The notes below the pieces were generated by a model. It made no database searches and had not been told where the DNA came from. It saw only the letters and a program-made list of their open reading frames with translations. DNA of 27,485 nucleotides, taken from NCBI GenBank assembly GCA_018398765.1, contig JAHBMJ010000069.1, positions 5,001 to 32,485 of the forward strand, given 5' to 3'. Of this stretch, positions 11,371 through 21,186 are shown in pieces (the stretch's first letter is position 1; each line of letters begins with the position of its first letter). This DNA comes from Chromera velia. Its lineage: Eukaryota; Sar; Chromeraceae. A program made the position numbers and the translations under genes.

Positions 11371-12245
11371 TAGGGCTGGGAAAAGCTTCATTGAGAAAAG
11401 GTTCAAATCTGAAAAAGTGAACCTGTTGAACCTGTTTTGAACCTGTTGAACCTGTTGAACCTGTTTTGAACCTGTTTTGAACCTGTTTTGAAGGCCAGAC
11501 GCGCGGCCACTGGCACAAGGCCGGCCAGGCCCGCGCCGCCCGCGGCCCATATAGGTGAAATAAGGAGCCGGAGCCACGCGCACAGCAACTGTCCCCAGCC
11601 GGTTCAATCTATTGTGTTGGACAGACATATGTCAGCATATGTCAGCATCATATGTCAGTATGAAAACTCATGCTGACGGTTGCAGAAGTGAAGAAGTACT
11701 CGTGACTTACCAAGTTTTCCACTTGCAAGGCCCCGCATCAAAACGGACAGTCCGGAGGGGGGGTAACAGGCTGGGCCGGGAGCAGCAGGTTAAAGAGGCA
11801 GCGGTGCACGGAGAGGGAGGGGGGGAGCGGAGGCCGTGGGGCAACCGGTGAGCAGATGAAAGAAAGAAAAAAATGCTGTGATGGTCTTATGTTGACTAAA
11901 TTGTCATGATTGATACGATCATATAAATTTAATTATAGCATTTTCCAATTTTTTTAGGCTTTTTTGATTACCAATTTTTGACTATAAACAGTGAATAACT
12001 TGAGACTAGCACCTAATATGAGCATAAATATTGATTTAAACTATTTAAAAACACTACTAAGGCATAGATTCTATAATAAAACGTTCTAAAAATGCATTAA
12101 AGCCTAATTTAAAGGCATAAAATAACACAAAAAAATGAGGTTTCTATTAATCAAAAGTGAACCTGTTTTTGAACCTGTTTTTGAACCTGATTCAGGTTCA
12201 TTACTTCGAAGTGAACCTTGAACCTTGAACCTTTTCCTAGCACTA
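11371..12245. mobile_element. Candidate non-autonomous hAT-like element with subterminal GAACCTG repeats
   Basis: The left end TAGGGCTGGGAAAAG and the reverse complement of the right end, TAGTGCTAGGAAAAG, match at 13 of 15 positions and resemble the TAG-N-G-N-TGGG-like ends of hAT transposons. Just inside both ends lie clustered GAACCTG motifs (about 11419-11491 and 12166-12230), like the subterminal repeats hAT transposases bind. No transposase frame is visible. I found no target-site duplication (flanks GTGTTGGC and AGTACTAT), so the limits are uncertain and the element may be old or composite. Confidence 0.4.
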
Positions 12246-12413
12246 AGTACTATACTACTACTTACTACTCTAGTAGGTATTACTACTGCAGGCGACTACT
12301 GTACGACTAGCTGTACAATCGATATGATCAATACATAACTACAGTGTCACTGCATATTAAATTTACATATAAATTTAATTTAAAATTTAAAAACTTTAAT
12401 ACTGATAGCTAGA

Positions 12414-13380
12414 CTAGGGCATGCACTCCAAAAAAAAAAAAAATAAAACGGGTTTTGAATTTTTGGATTTTTTTTTTTAATGACTCGACATGAACTTTTA
12501 TCTAGCCAGTTACCCAGCGTTACCCAGCGTTTGATCTGGCAGGTGAACAAATCTGTCGAAGTTGGTTCCTGCGGGCTGTGTCTTTGCTTCTTTGAGTCCG
12601 CGGGTTGTTACTGTTGTGACCTGAATTTGCTAGACTGAATGTAAAATATCAATAGGCCCTGGCATGATTAGGGTCGTTATTCATAGCATTACAGCTAACC
12701 TCCTTGTACTTTTCTATCTGTCTGTGTAGTTTTTTTTATCTGACTTTAAGGGTGGAGGCGCCGTAATAGGTCAACCTAGTTAGTGAAAAGGAAAGAAATG
12801 TGTCATAATAATATCTATGTGGCATCAAACAGACTGATAGTGTGTATCCAACTGTGTCTCTAAGGGTTTTGTCAGATACTTTACGACTGCTATGAAGCTT
12901 CTGAGCAGTTGTTTTATCAGTTTGGATCATTGGTCATGTTCTCCAACTTTCTTTTATCATTCTTTTCTGGACATTTCTTCTGTTTCAAACAGTAAAATTG
13001 TTGTGCGTCTCCAGAAATTTAGGGCGTACGCCTTAGATAGTTTAGCACTACGTATGTCGGTACATCTGTTGGCACCTCAGCCGGCAGCTCAACCAGCAGG
13101 CGTGCATGCGCTCACAATGCTCGGCCTTCAGTTCGGGCCCGGCCGCGCACATCTGAGGCCGACCCCAGCCGCGCGCGGAGCCCTTTGCATACAAAATAAG
13201 GAGGCTATAACAATAGTACCACTGCATAAAAGTGCTAGACGGACTTTAGATTGTCACAAACTAGGTTACAAATTGTCTAGCAAATTATCTTTCAGAAAAA
13301 GTTTCATATGTTTGTCTTCTAAAAAAAAAAACTAAAAGTCTTTTCACTTTTTTTTTTTTTTTTAAGAATGCATGCCCTAG
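12414..13380. mobile_element. Non-autonomous DNA transposon (hAT-like) with TIRs and perfect 8-bp TSD
   Basis: The left end CTAGGGCATGCACTCC followed by A13 and the reverse complement of the right end, CTAGGGCATGCATTCT followed by a long A-run, match at 14 of 16 positions before the A-runs. The element is flanked by the exact 8-bp duplication TAGCTAGA (12406-12413 and 13381-13388). An 8-bp duplication with short TIRs fits hAT elements best; P-like elements are an alternative. The 967-bp interior has no transposase-like frame but has a GC-rich patch near 13080-13190. Confidence 0.78.
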
Positions 13381-13438
13381 TAGCTAGACTTATATACTGG
13401 TTATGTCCGAGTCTACACTGACACTAAGGAACATATCT

Positions 13439-13440
<2 letters not shown>

Positions 13441-13475
<35 letters not shown>
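13441..13475 (+). repeat. (CAAT)n microsatellite
   Basis: Eight or more CAAT/ATCA units in AT-rich intergenic DNA, just outside the right end of the transposon-like element. Confidence 0.85.
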
Positions 13476-14416
13476 CTAAAGTAAAACTATATCTAGAATT
13501 CGATCTAGCTAGAATTTAACATACGCTCATAAATCGATATCATCATTATATTTTAAATATATAATCATTAATTTATTTGGTATATAAATCACCGTATATC
13601 AGAGGGGTATCAGAAAGTAGGGTGCTCAGACTGGAACACATGCAGAAGATAAATCTAGGGATAAAAATTTTGTTTTCTTATGTATGCAAGGCATCAATTT
13701 TTAAAAATATTTATTCGATTTTGTTGTATTACATAACAATGCATATGAATTACACAAACTAAAATTTTTACGATTAATTGTTGAAATTGTATTCTGTTGG
13801 TTGTGAATCACGATTCTATGAACTAAGTTTGAAGTTTGCACGCACTCAAATGTATCGTTGTTTTGCTTTTTTAGCAAATTTTTACGGATTTCTCACTTTG
13901 AGAGACCTCGGCCGTCTCAGGCGGGCGGCAGCTATCCTCCGGTGGGTACTCAGTGCAGTGTACTAATACGCTCGTCTACGCCCGTCCCTGATTCCCCCCC
14001 ACCCTCCTTCTGAGGCGATGGGGCAAAGCATCGGTCTGCAGGCCGTCCCTCCACCTCAACCCTCCCCCTCCCTACTTCTGTCCATCACCCCAGCTGGAGA
14101 AGACTTCTGCCTCTTTCCGGCGGATCCCTGAGGACTGAAATGTCAAATGACGTCGTCAACCGATTCTGCTGCATGGGATGTCATCACGGTGAACTCTCCC
14201 ACAGACCCGCTCCAACAAATTAATCAACGCTTGCTTTTATTATCCACATTCCTGGCCGCACCTCACTCCGTCACCACAGTCTTTTCACTAAACTACTAAC
14301 CGAAACTAGACAAAAACGTCGATAGGGACTAACAGGAACTGGACGAAAGGAGGAGGAGGTGCGGAACGAGAGAAGGTCGATGGGAGACGGAATCGACGGA
14401 GACAAGACGAAAGGAG

Positions 14417-15863
14417 TCACAAAGCTCTGAGAGAGGGAAATGGTGTTTTGTATTTTGACCCCTCTGCCCCCTCCTCTGCACTATCCGCTGCATTTATCTT
14501 TGGCAGACGGAATAGGGGATCCTGTAGGAAGCCTGAGAGAGGAAGGTCGAGCTCTGAAAACACGTTCTTCGATGATGGACTGACGGAGCTTCCCTCCTCC
14601 CACAAGAGCCCTACTTTATTCAGGTTCTTCAATCCCCCGCCCGACTCCCCCCACGTGCTTTCGGTGTTGGTTGGAAGATTGGAAGGAAATTTAACGTTGA
14701 GCTCAGTAGGCACAGGCTGGAAGATGGGGGCTTGGCGGAATTTGGCGTCTTTCGGAAAGAAAGAAGGGAGCTCGGCTATCTTAGATAGGGGGGTTGACGC
14801 CAGAGCAAGCTTGGTCGCTCTAGCCCAACTCAGAGGAAGCGGACTCTTTGTTTCTGCCCCCTCTAGGTCTTTTTCTTTCTCCTTGTCGCCTTCCTGTCCG
14901 GTCTCCTTGTAGAAGCCTTCCAGCCATTTCTGTGCATCCGGATATTCTCCACTTGCAACAACACCGAGAAGAGACATGAACTGATTTGCAGCAATGCGCA
15001 GAGGGGGGGGTAGGAGGGCTTCTCCCTTTTCCATCAGTTTGATTGCGTGAACAGCGTGGGGTGGGAGATAGGGGAAATCTTTGAGGATATCTGAAGGCAG
15101 GGGGGTGGTGCAGGTCTCGGATAGAAACAATTTGCCTTCCTCCTCAAGCCTTCGGTCTTGAGGTAAAGTTGAGAAAACGTAAATACGGCCTGTGGGATTC
15201 CTTCTCTCATCAAGATATTCTCGTGGACAGTGAACAACAAAACCTGGGGGCTCGACGACAAAGAAAGCATCCAAATTCAGTGACCTCCTTATTCCGATCC
15301 TATCGAGGAGCTTCTTTGTGGAGCTCTCTTCAGGAAGAGACACAACTGGAATGTCCGCAAGTCGCATGGACTCTTTTTCTTTCCTGTCAGCTTTCTTTTC
15401 GTCTCTCTCTTCTTTCTTCTCTGTTTCTTCGTCTTTCCCGTCCTCCTTCCCGTTATCCGGGCGCGCATTTCGAGAGACAGGGTTCTCCAATGTGTCAAGA
15501 CCAGAAAAGGAATTCAGAGTTCGGAACAAATCGGCTGGGGAGTGAACATCTGGATGTGACTTTGCTTCCCATTGGGGTTTGTTGTCCTCCTTCTTCGGTT
15601 CCTTCTTGTCCTCCTCCTCCTTCTTCTCCTTTGGCAATTTGCCCTTTTTTCTCAATTTCTCCTCAGGTCTCCGAAGGACCCAGTCCTCGAACACATCTGC
15701 ACGTATATAAACAAGTTTTCATAATTCTTATCATTCAATCACAGTGTCATGGAGCTGTTTTGGCGGGGAGATTGCAAAGGAGCGGCAAGAGTCTCCGCAG
15801 AACGGCAGAGAAACGCAGGTGGGGATGCGATAAGCAAATGGACGGTCTAAGAGAAAAAGAGTG

Positions 15864-15901
<38 letters not shown>

Positions 15902-15909
15902 CACACACG

Positions 15910-15947
<38 letters not shown>

Positions 15948-18900
15948 TAGCTGACGGACGGACGAGCTCAACAATCGAATCAACACAGGTAGCGAGAGAA
16001 AGAAGCATGAAAACGAAAGCGTCTGCGAGGCAACCAACGGCATCTTCTAGACAACTAGTCCGACCTGGAAGAAAGGTAAGTGGAGTGATTGTTGTTCGGA
16101 TCGATGCTGTCCAACTCGGAATGAAGGTGAAGGAAGTCGTGAACAGCAACGAGACGCCGCTGTTGCCAGTCGGTGCAAAGTCATACTCGATTCCGAAGTT
16201 CATTACTGGCCCCACTGTCAAATCGGGCGCAAAGTGGACTTCGTTTCCCGTCACCATGTTAAGGTTCAATGTCGTCATCGGGGCCCATGCCGCCTGCGGG
16301 AACAGAAAAGATGTGTGCTTCACTCCATGAAAAGTACACAGGCCGAGGAGTGTAAATTGGAAGGTTCTAGGCAGAGCTCAGAAGACAGAAGAAAGCGAAG
16401 GGACTCCATTCCTTCCTTCCACGTGTTTCCTTTCACGCTGACCTGGAATCCAAAGTTGAGGCTGATGCCGCAATCGAAAATGGGTGCGAATGTGTACTGG
16501 GGACCGCAGTTCATTCCCCACGAAACCGTTTTCTCTGGACCCCAACTGTTGCTCGGCACGTCCTTGCACGGATCGGCAAAGTCTGGCCACTCGGCCTGCG
16601 TGCCCCTCTCTCCATAACGGTCAGGGGGGGCCGGTAATGACCCGTACATTCTCTCCTCAAACAAGTCTTCCGCAGACCCAAATTGCACTCCCGTGAGGGA
16701 AGAAAAGTCAGAACCGTGGGATGATAGTTGGTTCTCTGCATGGGTTACATTCAAATTTAATTCATGCAAGTAAATCAAGTCTTCCACTTCCCCCTCCCCT
16801 CTTCTTTCCTGAAGACGACGAATGGAGGCATGGAGACGTCGGTGTCGAATTCGCAATCGCCGTCTCATGCGCTCCTGTTCCGTCTCGGGGACAGCTTTCC
16901 ACACAAGCCACCCCTCTCTGTCGGCCTGCATTCGAGCTTCCATTCTACCCACCGCCCCGTCCTCTACCTTTGCAACAGGCCCGAGGGGGTGATCACAGTC
17001 CCACCCCTCAGGCCCCCCATTCTCCCGCCGAAGCTCCTCTGAGGCCCAAGCGTCGTCAAACAGATCTAAAAAAGCCTCTGCACTCTCTGCAATTTGTTCT
17101 TCATCATCCTCTACACGAGAGGAAGCAGACGAAGATGAAGAAAGACCATCAAAAATCGGAACAGTGCTACTGCTACTGCTGCCGGACGATGCGGAATCGG
17201 AATAAACAGGACGGAAGTCCATTGCTGCTTCTTTGCAAGGGCCTTCCATGAGAGACTTGACAACATTCACATGCTCAGCGGTACTGAAGCCCATGACTGC
17301 AGATGCACTCGTGCCTAGTGGCTCCAAGATAGGCGCATCATGATGATCATCTTCTTTCAAAAATCCTGCTGCATCTCCTTTTTCTTTCAATCTTCTCAGC
17401 CTCCTTCTACGTGTCCTCTCCCGCCCTGCTTGCAAGTGCAGACAGTCAGCCAGGTTACGTCTCTTGTCCTTCCTTCCAACCTCCCAAGGCTCATGGGCGT
17501 CCCAGCCAATCTTGTGCGGCGCCTCCAGGACTCTTCTCTGAAAGACCTGAGGACTCACTTCGGACAGCCGCCTCACACCCCACCGTTCGGTATTCTCTAG
17601 AAGCTCCGACCCCCTCGGTGTCGGGCAGGAGCCCTCCAACAGGCACCTGGCGTATCCCGGGAACCGGCTGTTTGCAAAACACTGGTATCCCTCTACTGTG
17701 CAGGTCCTCGAATAAAAACAATTGTCCCAAGGCCAAACAGGATGGGGGCCAGAGGAGGCTTTCATTTCGTCTGTCACCTTCTCTTTCTCTATGCACTGCT
17801 TCAGATACTGCAGAAAGAACAATCAATTTGTGCTTACAAATCTTTTTTCATATACTTCTCTTCCATGCCAACAAAATGTGACCTGTTGCCATCAATGCTC
17901 CAGGGACTGAACAGAAGCGGGGGGCAGAGTTAATTTCGTGTAGATGATTAAAGGCGCTTAAGCAATCCTGGGTTCAAATCCAAGTGAATTGATTCCGTAC
18001 CAAAGAAAAGAAAGCCAGAGAGATAACATCAGGAACAAGAATCAATTGCAAAGCCATCAATCGTTCGTTTGTGTGTCGTCAAAAAAGTCCGTCTACGTCC
18101 ACGCGGATGAAACGGGAAGGGATTGGATGCCCCCCCCGTAGGGCTCCTTCGAACGCACACATACAGTCACACACCCAAACACTGGCACAGGAAGGAAAAG
18201 ACGGAGAGAAAAAGAGGGATGAGGGAGCGACGGAGCGAGGGGAAGCTAGCAAAACGGACAGAGAGCAGACAGAATTCTCTGACAATCTCCAGGTGCGCTC
18301 TTCGTGCAGTATGACTTGAATTCGTTCTATAACTGACCGGGTGCACCTCTACGCAGGCCGCATCCTCGTCACACTCCCCGGTGTATGTGCAGGGAGAGCC
18401 GATCCAACCAGACTCCAGGTGAGATTCAAATTGTGCAACTGCAAGTTCGTGGCAGGGAGCAACAGCAAGAACAACCAAACAGAGAATCAATTATGCAGAT
18501 TGTGATCTTCCATTCTCAAATTAATTGTGTCATTTCATTTCATGTCATTTCCCGGGATCGGGATCCAAAGGTCAGGCAGAGAAAGATTGTTCAAGGACTT
18601 GGATGGATTGCAGGCTTTTTACACATTGGAAGCACTTCAGAAGCAATCCTGGATTCTCAAAGCCACGGATGCAGGATTGGCAATCCCATGACACCTTACT
18701 TGATCGACAGATGCTGCAATCAGGGAAGAAGCAAAACAGGCCACAAGGCACATTCGGAATTACAGCGCATGATTGGTATGTAAAGTCAATCATTTCCAGG
18801 CAATTGGTTTGTCAGAAGGTAAGATAAGCTATCTTCCAAACTCGAAGGTAGCAACTGACTGCTGCACTTTGTGGAAACTTGCAGCGGCTGATCACATCCC

Positions 18901-19406
18901 AGGTCCACCTCCATGCGGTCAGGCAACACGATCGATTCGATCATGTGGAGTGAATAGTGAAACCCCAACGGGTTGCCTGCGCCATCGGCAAACACCCAGA
19001 CCCCGTGCAGCCCCTCCACCTCTTCTACCACACGAAGGTAGTCCAAATTTCCCGACCGCGCGCTTTCCTTCACTGCATCTTGAACATAATCCTCGGACCC
19101 GGACTGAAAGAAGACGCTCAATGACCCACCCTCGGCTCTGTACAGCTGCCCACCCCCCTGACTACCTGCGAGATGTAGTTTCCTGTCTGCACTCTCTGGA
19201 AAGATTTTCCGGACCACCTGACATTCCTCCATCCTCTCCTCCAGCATCTCTGGCAAGAACAACACACACTGCATCACAGACTCGCTGTTGCTTCGCGTAA
19301 AAAAGAATGCTATTGCATGAATTAGTGCAAGCAGAGGCTTCCATATGGACAAAGATGGTTGAAGCAGTGTGGTTGTGATCTGCCAACCCAAACGGAGCGA
19401 GCCCAT
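14417..19406 (-). CDS. Unrecognised five-exon protein with Cys-rich modules and charged C-terminal half
   Basis: Exons (minus): 19406-18860, 18438-18338, 17807-16443, 16293-16065, 15696-14417. Lengths sum to 3522 bases, an exact 1173 codons plus stop, with matching phases at all four junctions. ATG at 19406 is the first in frame; a hydrophobic stretch at residues 21-36 could be a signal peptide or anchor. Residues about 195-275 have Cys-rich modules (GSPCTYTGECDEDAACVEV; WPWDNCFYSRTC; GYQCFANSRFPGYARCL), which resemble small extracellular Cys-rich modules of algae and suggest secretion. Ser-rich, acidic and Arg-rich stretches follow. Residues about 640-745 alternate hydrophobic and polar residues (CGISLNFGFQ, PVMNFGIEYDFAP, SLLFTTSFTFIPSW), possibly beta-sheet. 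The last exon starts Lys/Glu-rich, then has an apparently ordered part (AFFVVEPPGFVVHCP, RIYVFSTLPQDRR). Exon 1 and its donor are the least certain. Function unknown. Confidence 0.7.
15865..15944 (+). repeat. (AC)n microsatellite in intron of the minus-strand gene
   Basis: About 80 bases of AC/GC dinucleotides lie in the intron 16064-15697, reading (GT)n on the gene strand. The Cys/Val-rich frame through it is an artefact. Confidence 0.9.
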
Positions 19407-20163
19407 ACTGTCAAGCTCGGGAAACAAACTGAGAATCGATCACGTGTTGTTCGAAAACGCTGAACGGGGTGCGGTGTGTTGCTGTTGTGCGTATCAGCAA
19501 CACAGTCTTCAGTCTCGATGCAGCATTTGGAATTGCATTGCGGCTCTGTCCAGACTCCTCCAGAAGTGATTCTGTGAGTATAGATGCTGTCAGATTCAAT
19601 AGTCAGACTTCGAATCTGACAGACATCTGACAGACTTCGATCGATGATTCGTGCGAATTCATCCTTAGAACTGCATGGCAGCAGCGCACGCATGCATGCA
19701 TTCTCCCAAGTTCCTATAGCTGATCGATCCGCGCGTGCGGGCCGGCCGGACGGACGTTTCCTAAGTGCCCCCCGCTTCGCTTTCCGCGGGGCCATGTATA
19801 GAAGCTCTCTTATATAGTACACTCAGTGAGCATCACTGAGCTGTATCTGCTTGATCAATGCTCGATCATAATTGGACCATTATCTGATCGAATTGACCAT
19901 TCCACCAAAAAGCGTGAGTCGCTGCGTGTTTACTATTGTATTGTTGCTGTGCGGCGAGTTGCGTGACCGAAGCGGGACTCGCGGCGATTTATATATATAT
20001 TTGTCAGACTGTGACAGTCCGCTGACCTGCAATTGAGTCGAGCCGTCTACAGGCAGTGTGCGTCTTCTTCCTCGGTGTTCCGTCCTTGGAGAGGTTCGTT
20101 CTGTATGGCCGAATTGCTCGGTGTCGTGAGATAGACGGGCATTGTCATTTAAGGTAGGAGAAA
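19407..20163. promoter_or_regulatory. Divergent promoter region
   Basis: The space lies between the minus-strand gene (ATG at 19406) and the plus-strand gene (ATG at 20164). It holds a minus-strand TATA-like box (TATATAAGAG, near 19806-19815) and a plus-strand one (TTTATATATATATT, near 19988-20001), the perfect hairpin at 19822-19840, and clustered TCAGA/TTCGAA/TCTGACAG motifs at 19590-19640. A minus-strand frame 19795-19322 starting MAPRK is open but not clearly coding; it could be a missed first exon. Confidence 0.5.
19822..19840. promoter_or_regulatory. Perfect 8-bp inverted repeat in divergent promoter
   Basis: CTCAGTGA, spacer GCA, TCACTGAG. It overlaps no coding frame I accept and sits a few bases from the minus-strand TATA-like box, so it could be a factor-binding site shared by both genes. 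Confidence 0.45.
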
Positions 20164-21186
20164 ATGCGAAGTATTCAGAAGCACCGAAACTTCCCGTCTC
20201 GAATCATTCGGGAAAACCACTCAGGTAGCAACAGCGAGGTCGAAAAAGACCTTCACGGGTACAGTTGTGGCCTTGCGAGGGAGACCATGAAAGAGGCCTT
20301 CTCGGTTCCTGTGGAGGTTGTTGTGCATTCTGAAGAGAGCAAAGCAAAGATGGAGGAAATGTTTTTCACTTTCGTCATTGGTCGAGGCAGGCATTCGAAC
20401 TCCAAATTCAGCTGTGATCTCCAGAAGGCCACCGCGGATGGATTGAGAGACGCGGGGTTGGAGGAGAACAGACACGCCGATAAGCACTGTAGAGGATCTT
20501 TCAAATTGATCGACTCGAAAGACGCTGCACTCAAAGCAGTCAAAGTATACCCCCACATGAACGTCACGTTGTCCTCTGGGACGAACAGCAGCAGCACTGC
20601 CTCCGGCGACAGTGCCTCCAAAGACGCCACCGAGGATGAGATTGCGGCCATTCAGTCGATGAGTGAGAAGGCTGACAAGCTGTCTCTCCTCGGTTTGGTC
20701 CATGGAATGCAGGACCTTCACAGGATCCGTCAGGAGATCTCAGAGGATCAGAAGCAGATGTACAAATTTGACCTCAACAACGCCGCCAAGACATTCATAC
20801 AGAGAATGGGGGCCATCTTCCAGTCAGGAGAGCCCATTGGTCCGGAAGACCTCGCGGTCTGCGAGGACTATTTGGAGTATGAATCGTCTAGGGAGGACCC
20901 GAAGCCGTTCTTCGAGCAGTGGAACGAAGCTTTGCCTAAGCTGCCGAGACGGCAGGACGGCCCTCTCCTTGCCAAGCTGAGACGGGGTCTGAAGAAGGAG
21001 GCAGACGAGTTGAGCAAATTAGAGGCGCTCTCTGCGAAGAGCGCCCGGGGTGGGTACACCTTTCCCTCGGCTGCCGCGCTTGTGCAGCACGAAAAGGCTC
21101 TTGAAGCCGCCAAGGTGCGGACTGCAGATGCCAAGCAAAAACTGGCTGATGCTCTGATGTGGAAAGAGGAGACAGAGGGCACGTGA
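20164..21186 (+). CDS. Intronless 340-codon protein, possible Smr-like segment
   Basis: A single uninterrupted frame from ATG (context GGAGAAAATGCG) to TGA, with even, hydrophilic, protein-like composition. Residues about 66-116 contain FTFVIGRGRHSNSK, then a helix-like stretch (SCDLQKATADGLRDAG) and GSFKLIDS. This resembles the C-terminal half of Smr domains (GRG-HS signature, helix, final strand), which act as nucleic-acid nicking or RNA-binding modules; the DxH part of Smr is not obvious, so the match is tentative. Residues about 137-162 are Ser/Thr-rich, and 165-340 are mostly helical and charged with probable coiled coil at the end (EKALEAAKVRTADAKQKLADAL). The lack of introns contrasts with its neighbours and could mean a retrocopy. 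Function is not established. Confidence 0.75.
   Translation: MRSIQKHRNFPSRIIRENHSGSNSEVEKDLHGYSCGLARETMKEAFSVPVEVVVHSEESKAKMEEMFFTFVIGRGRHSNSKFSCDLQKATADGLRDAGLEENRHADKHCRGSFKLIDSKDAALKAVKVYPHMNVTLSSGTNSSSTASGDSASKDATEDEIAAIQSMSEKADKLSLLGLVHGMQDLHRIRQEISEDQKQMYKFDLNNAAKTFIQRMGAIFQSGEPIGPEDLAVCEDYLEYESSREDPKPFFEQWNEALPKLPRRQDGPLLAKLRRGLKKEADELSKLEALSAKSARGGYTFPSAAALVQHEKALEAAKVRTADAKQKLADALMWKEETEGT

Larger units (their letters stand above)
10345..14416. other. AT-rich intergenic island between the channel gene and the minus-strand gene
   Basis: No convincing gene on either strand. From about 10490 to 13970 the DNA is clearly more AT-rich than the flanking coding blocks, with many short A/T runs. 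It contains two transposon-like elements (11371-12245 and 12414-13380), two GC-rich patches inside them (about 11495-11580 and 13080-13190), a (CAAT)n run, and two related motifs around 10999-11030 and 11245-11285 (CCGGA, ATATAAA, ATCC). The stretch 13980-14416 is GC-rich again and is the region just beyond the 3' end of the minus-strand gene. Short open frames here have no protein-like composition. Confidence 0.7.

Noticed and set aside
13577..13966. Two short plus-strand frames in AT-rich DNA
   Set aside because: Composition follows the AT-rich background and no start context or homology-like pattern is visible.
15847..15950. Cys/Val-rich minus-strand frame that looks like a membrane or Cys-rich segment
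   Set aside because: It is the (AC)n microsatellite read in frame and lies in an intron.
19322..19822. Minus-strand frame starting MAPRKAKRG upstream of the five-exon gene
   Set aside because: Composition is uneven, and the start lies too close to the TATA-like box to be clearly within the transcript. A missed first exon remains possible.
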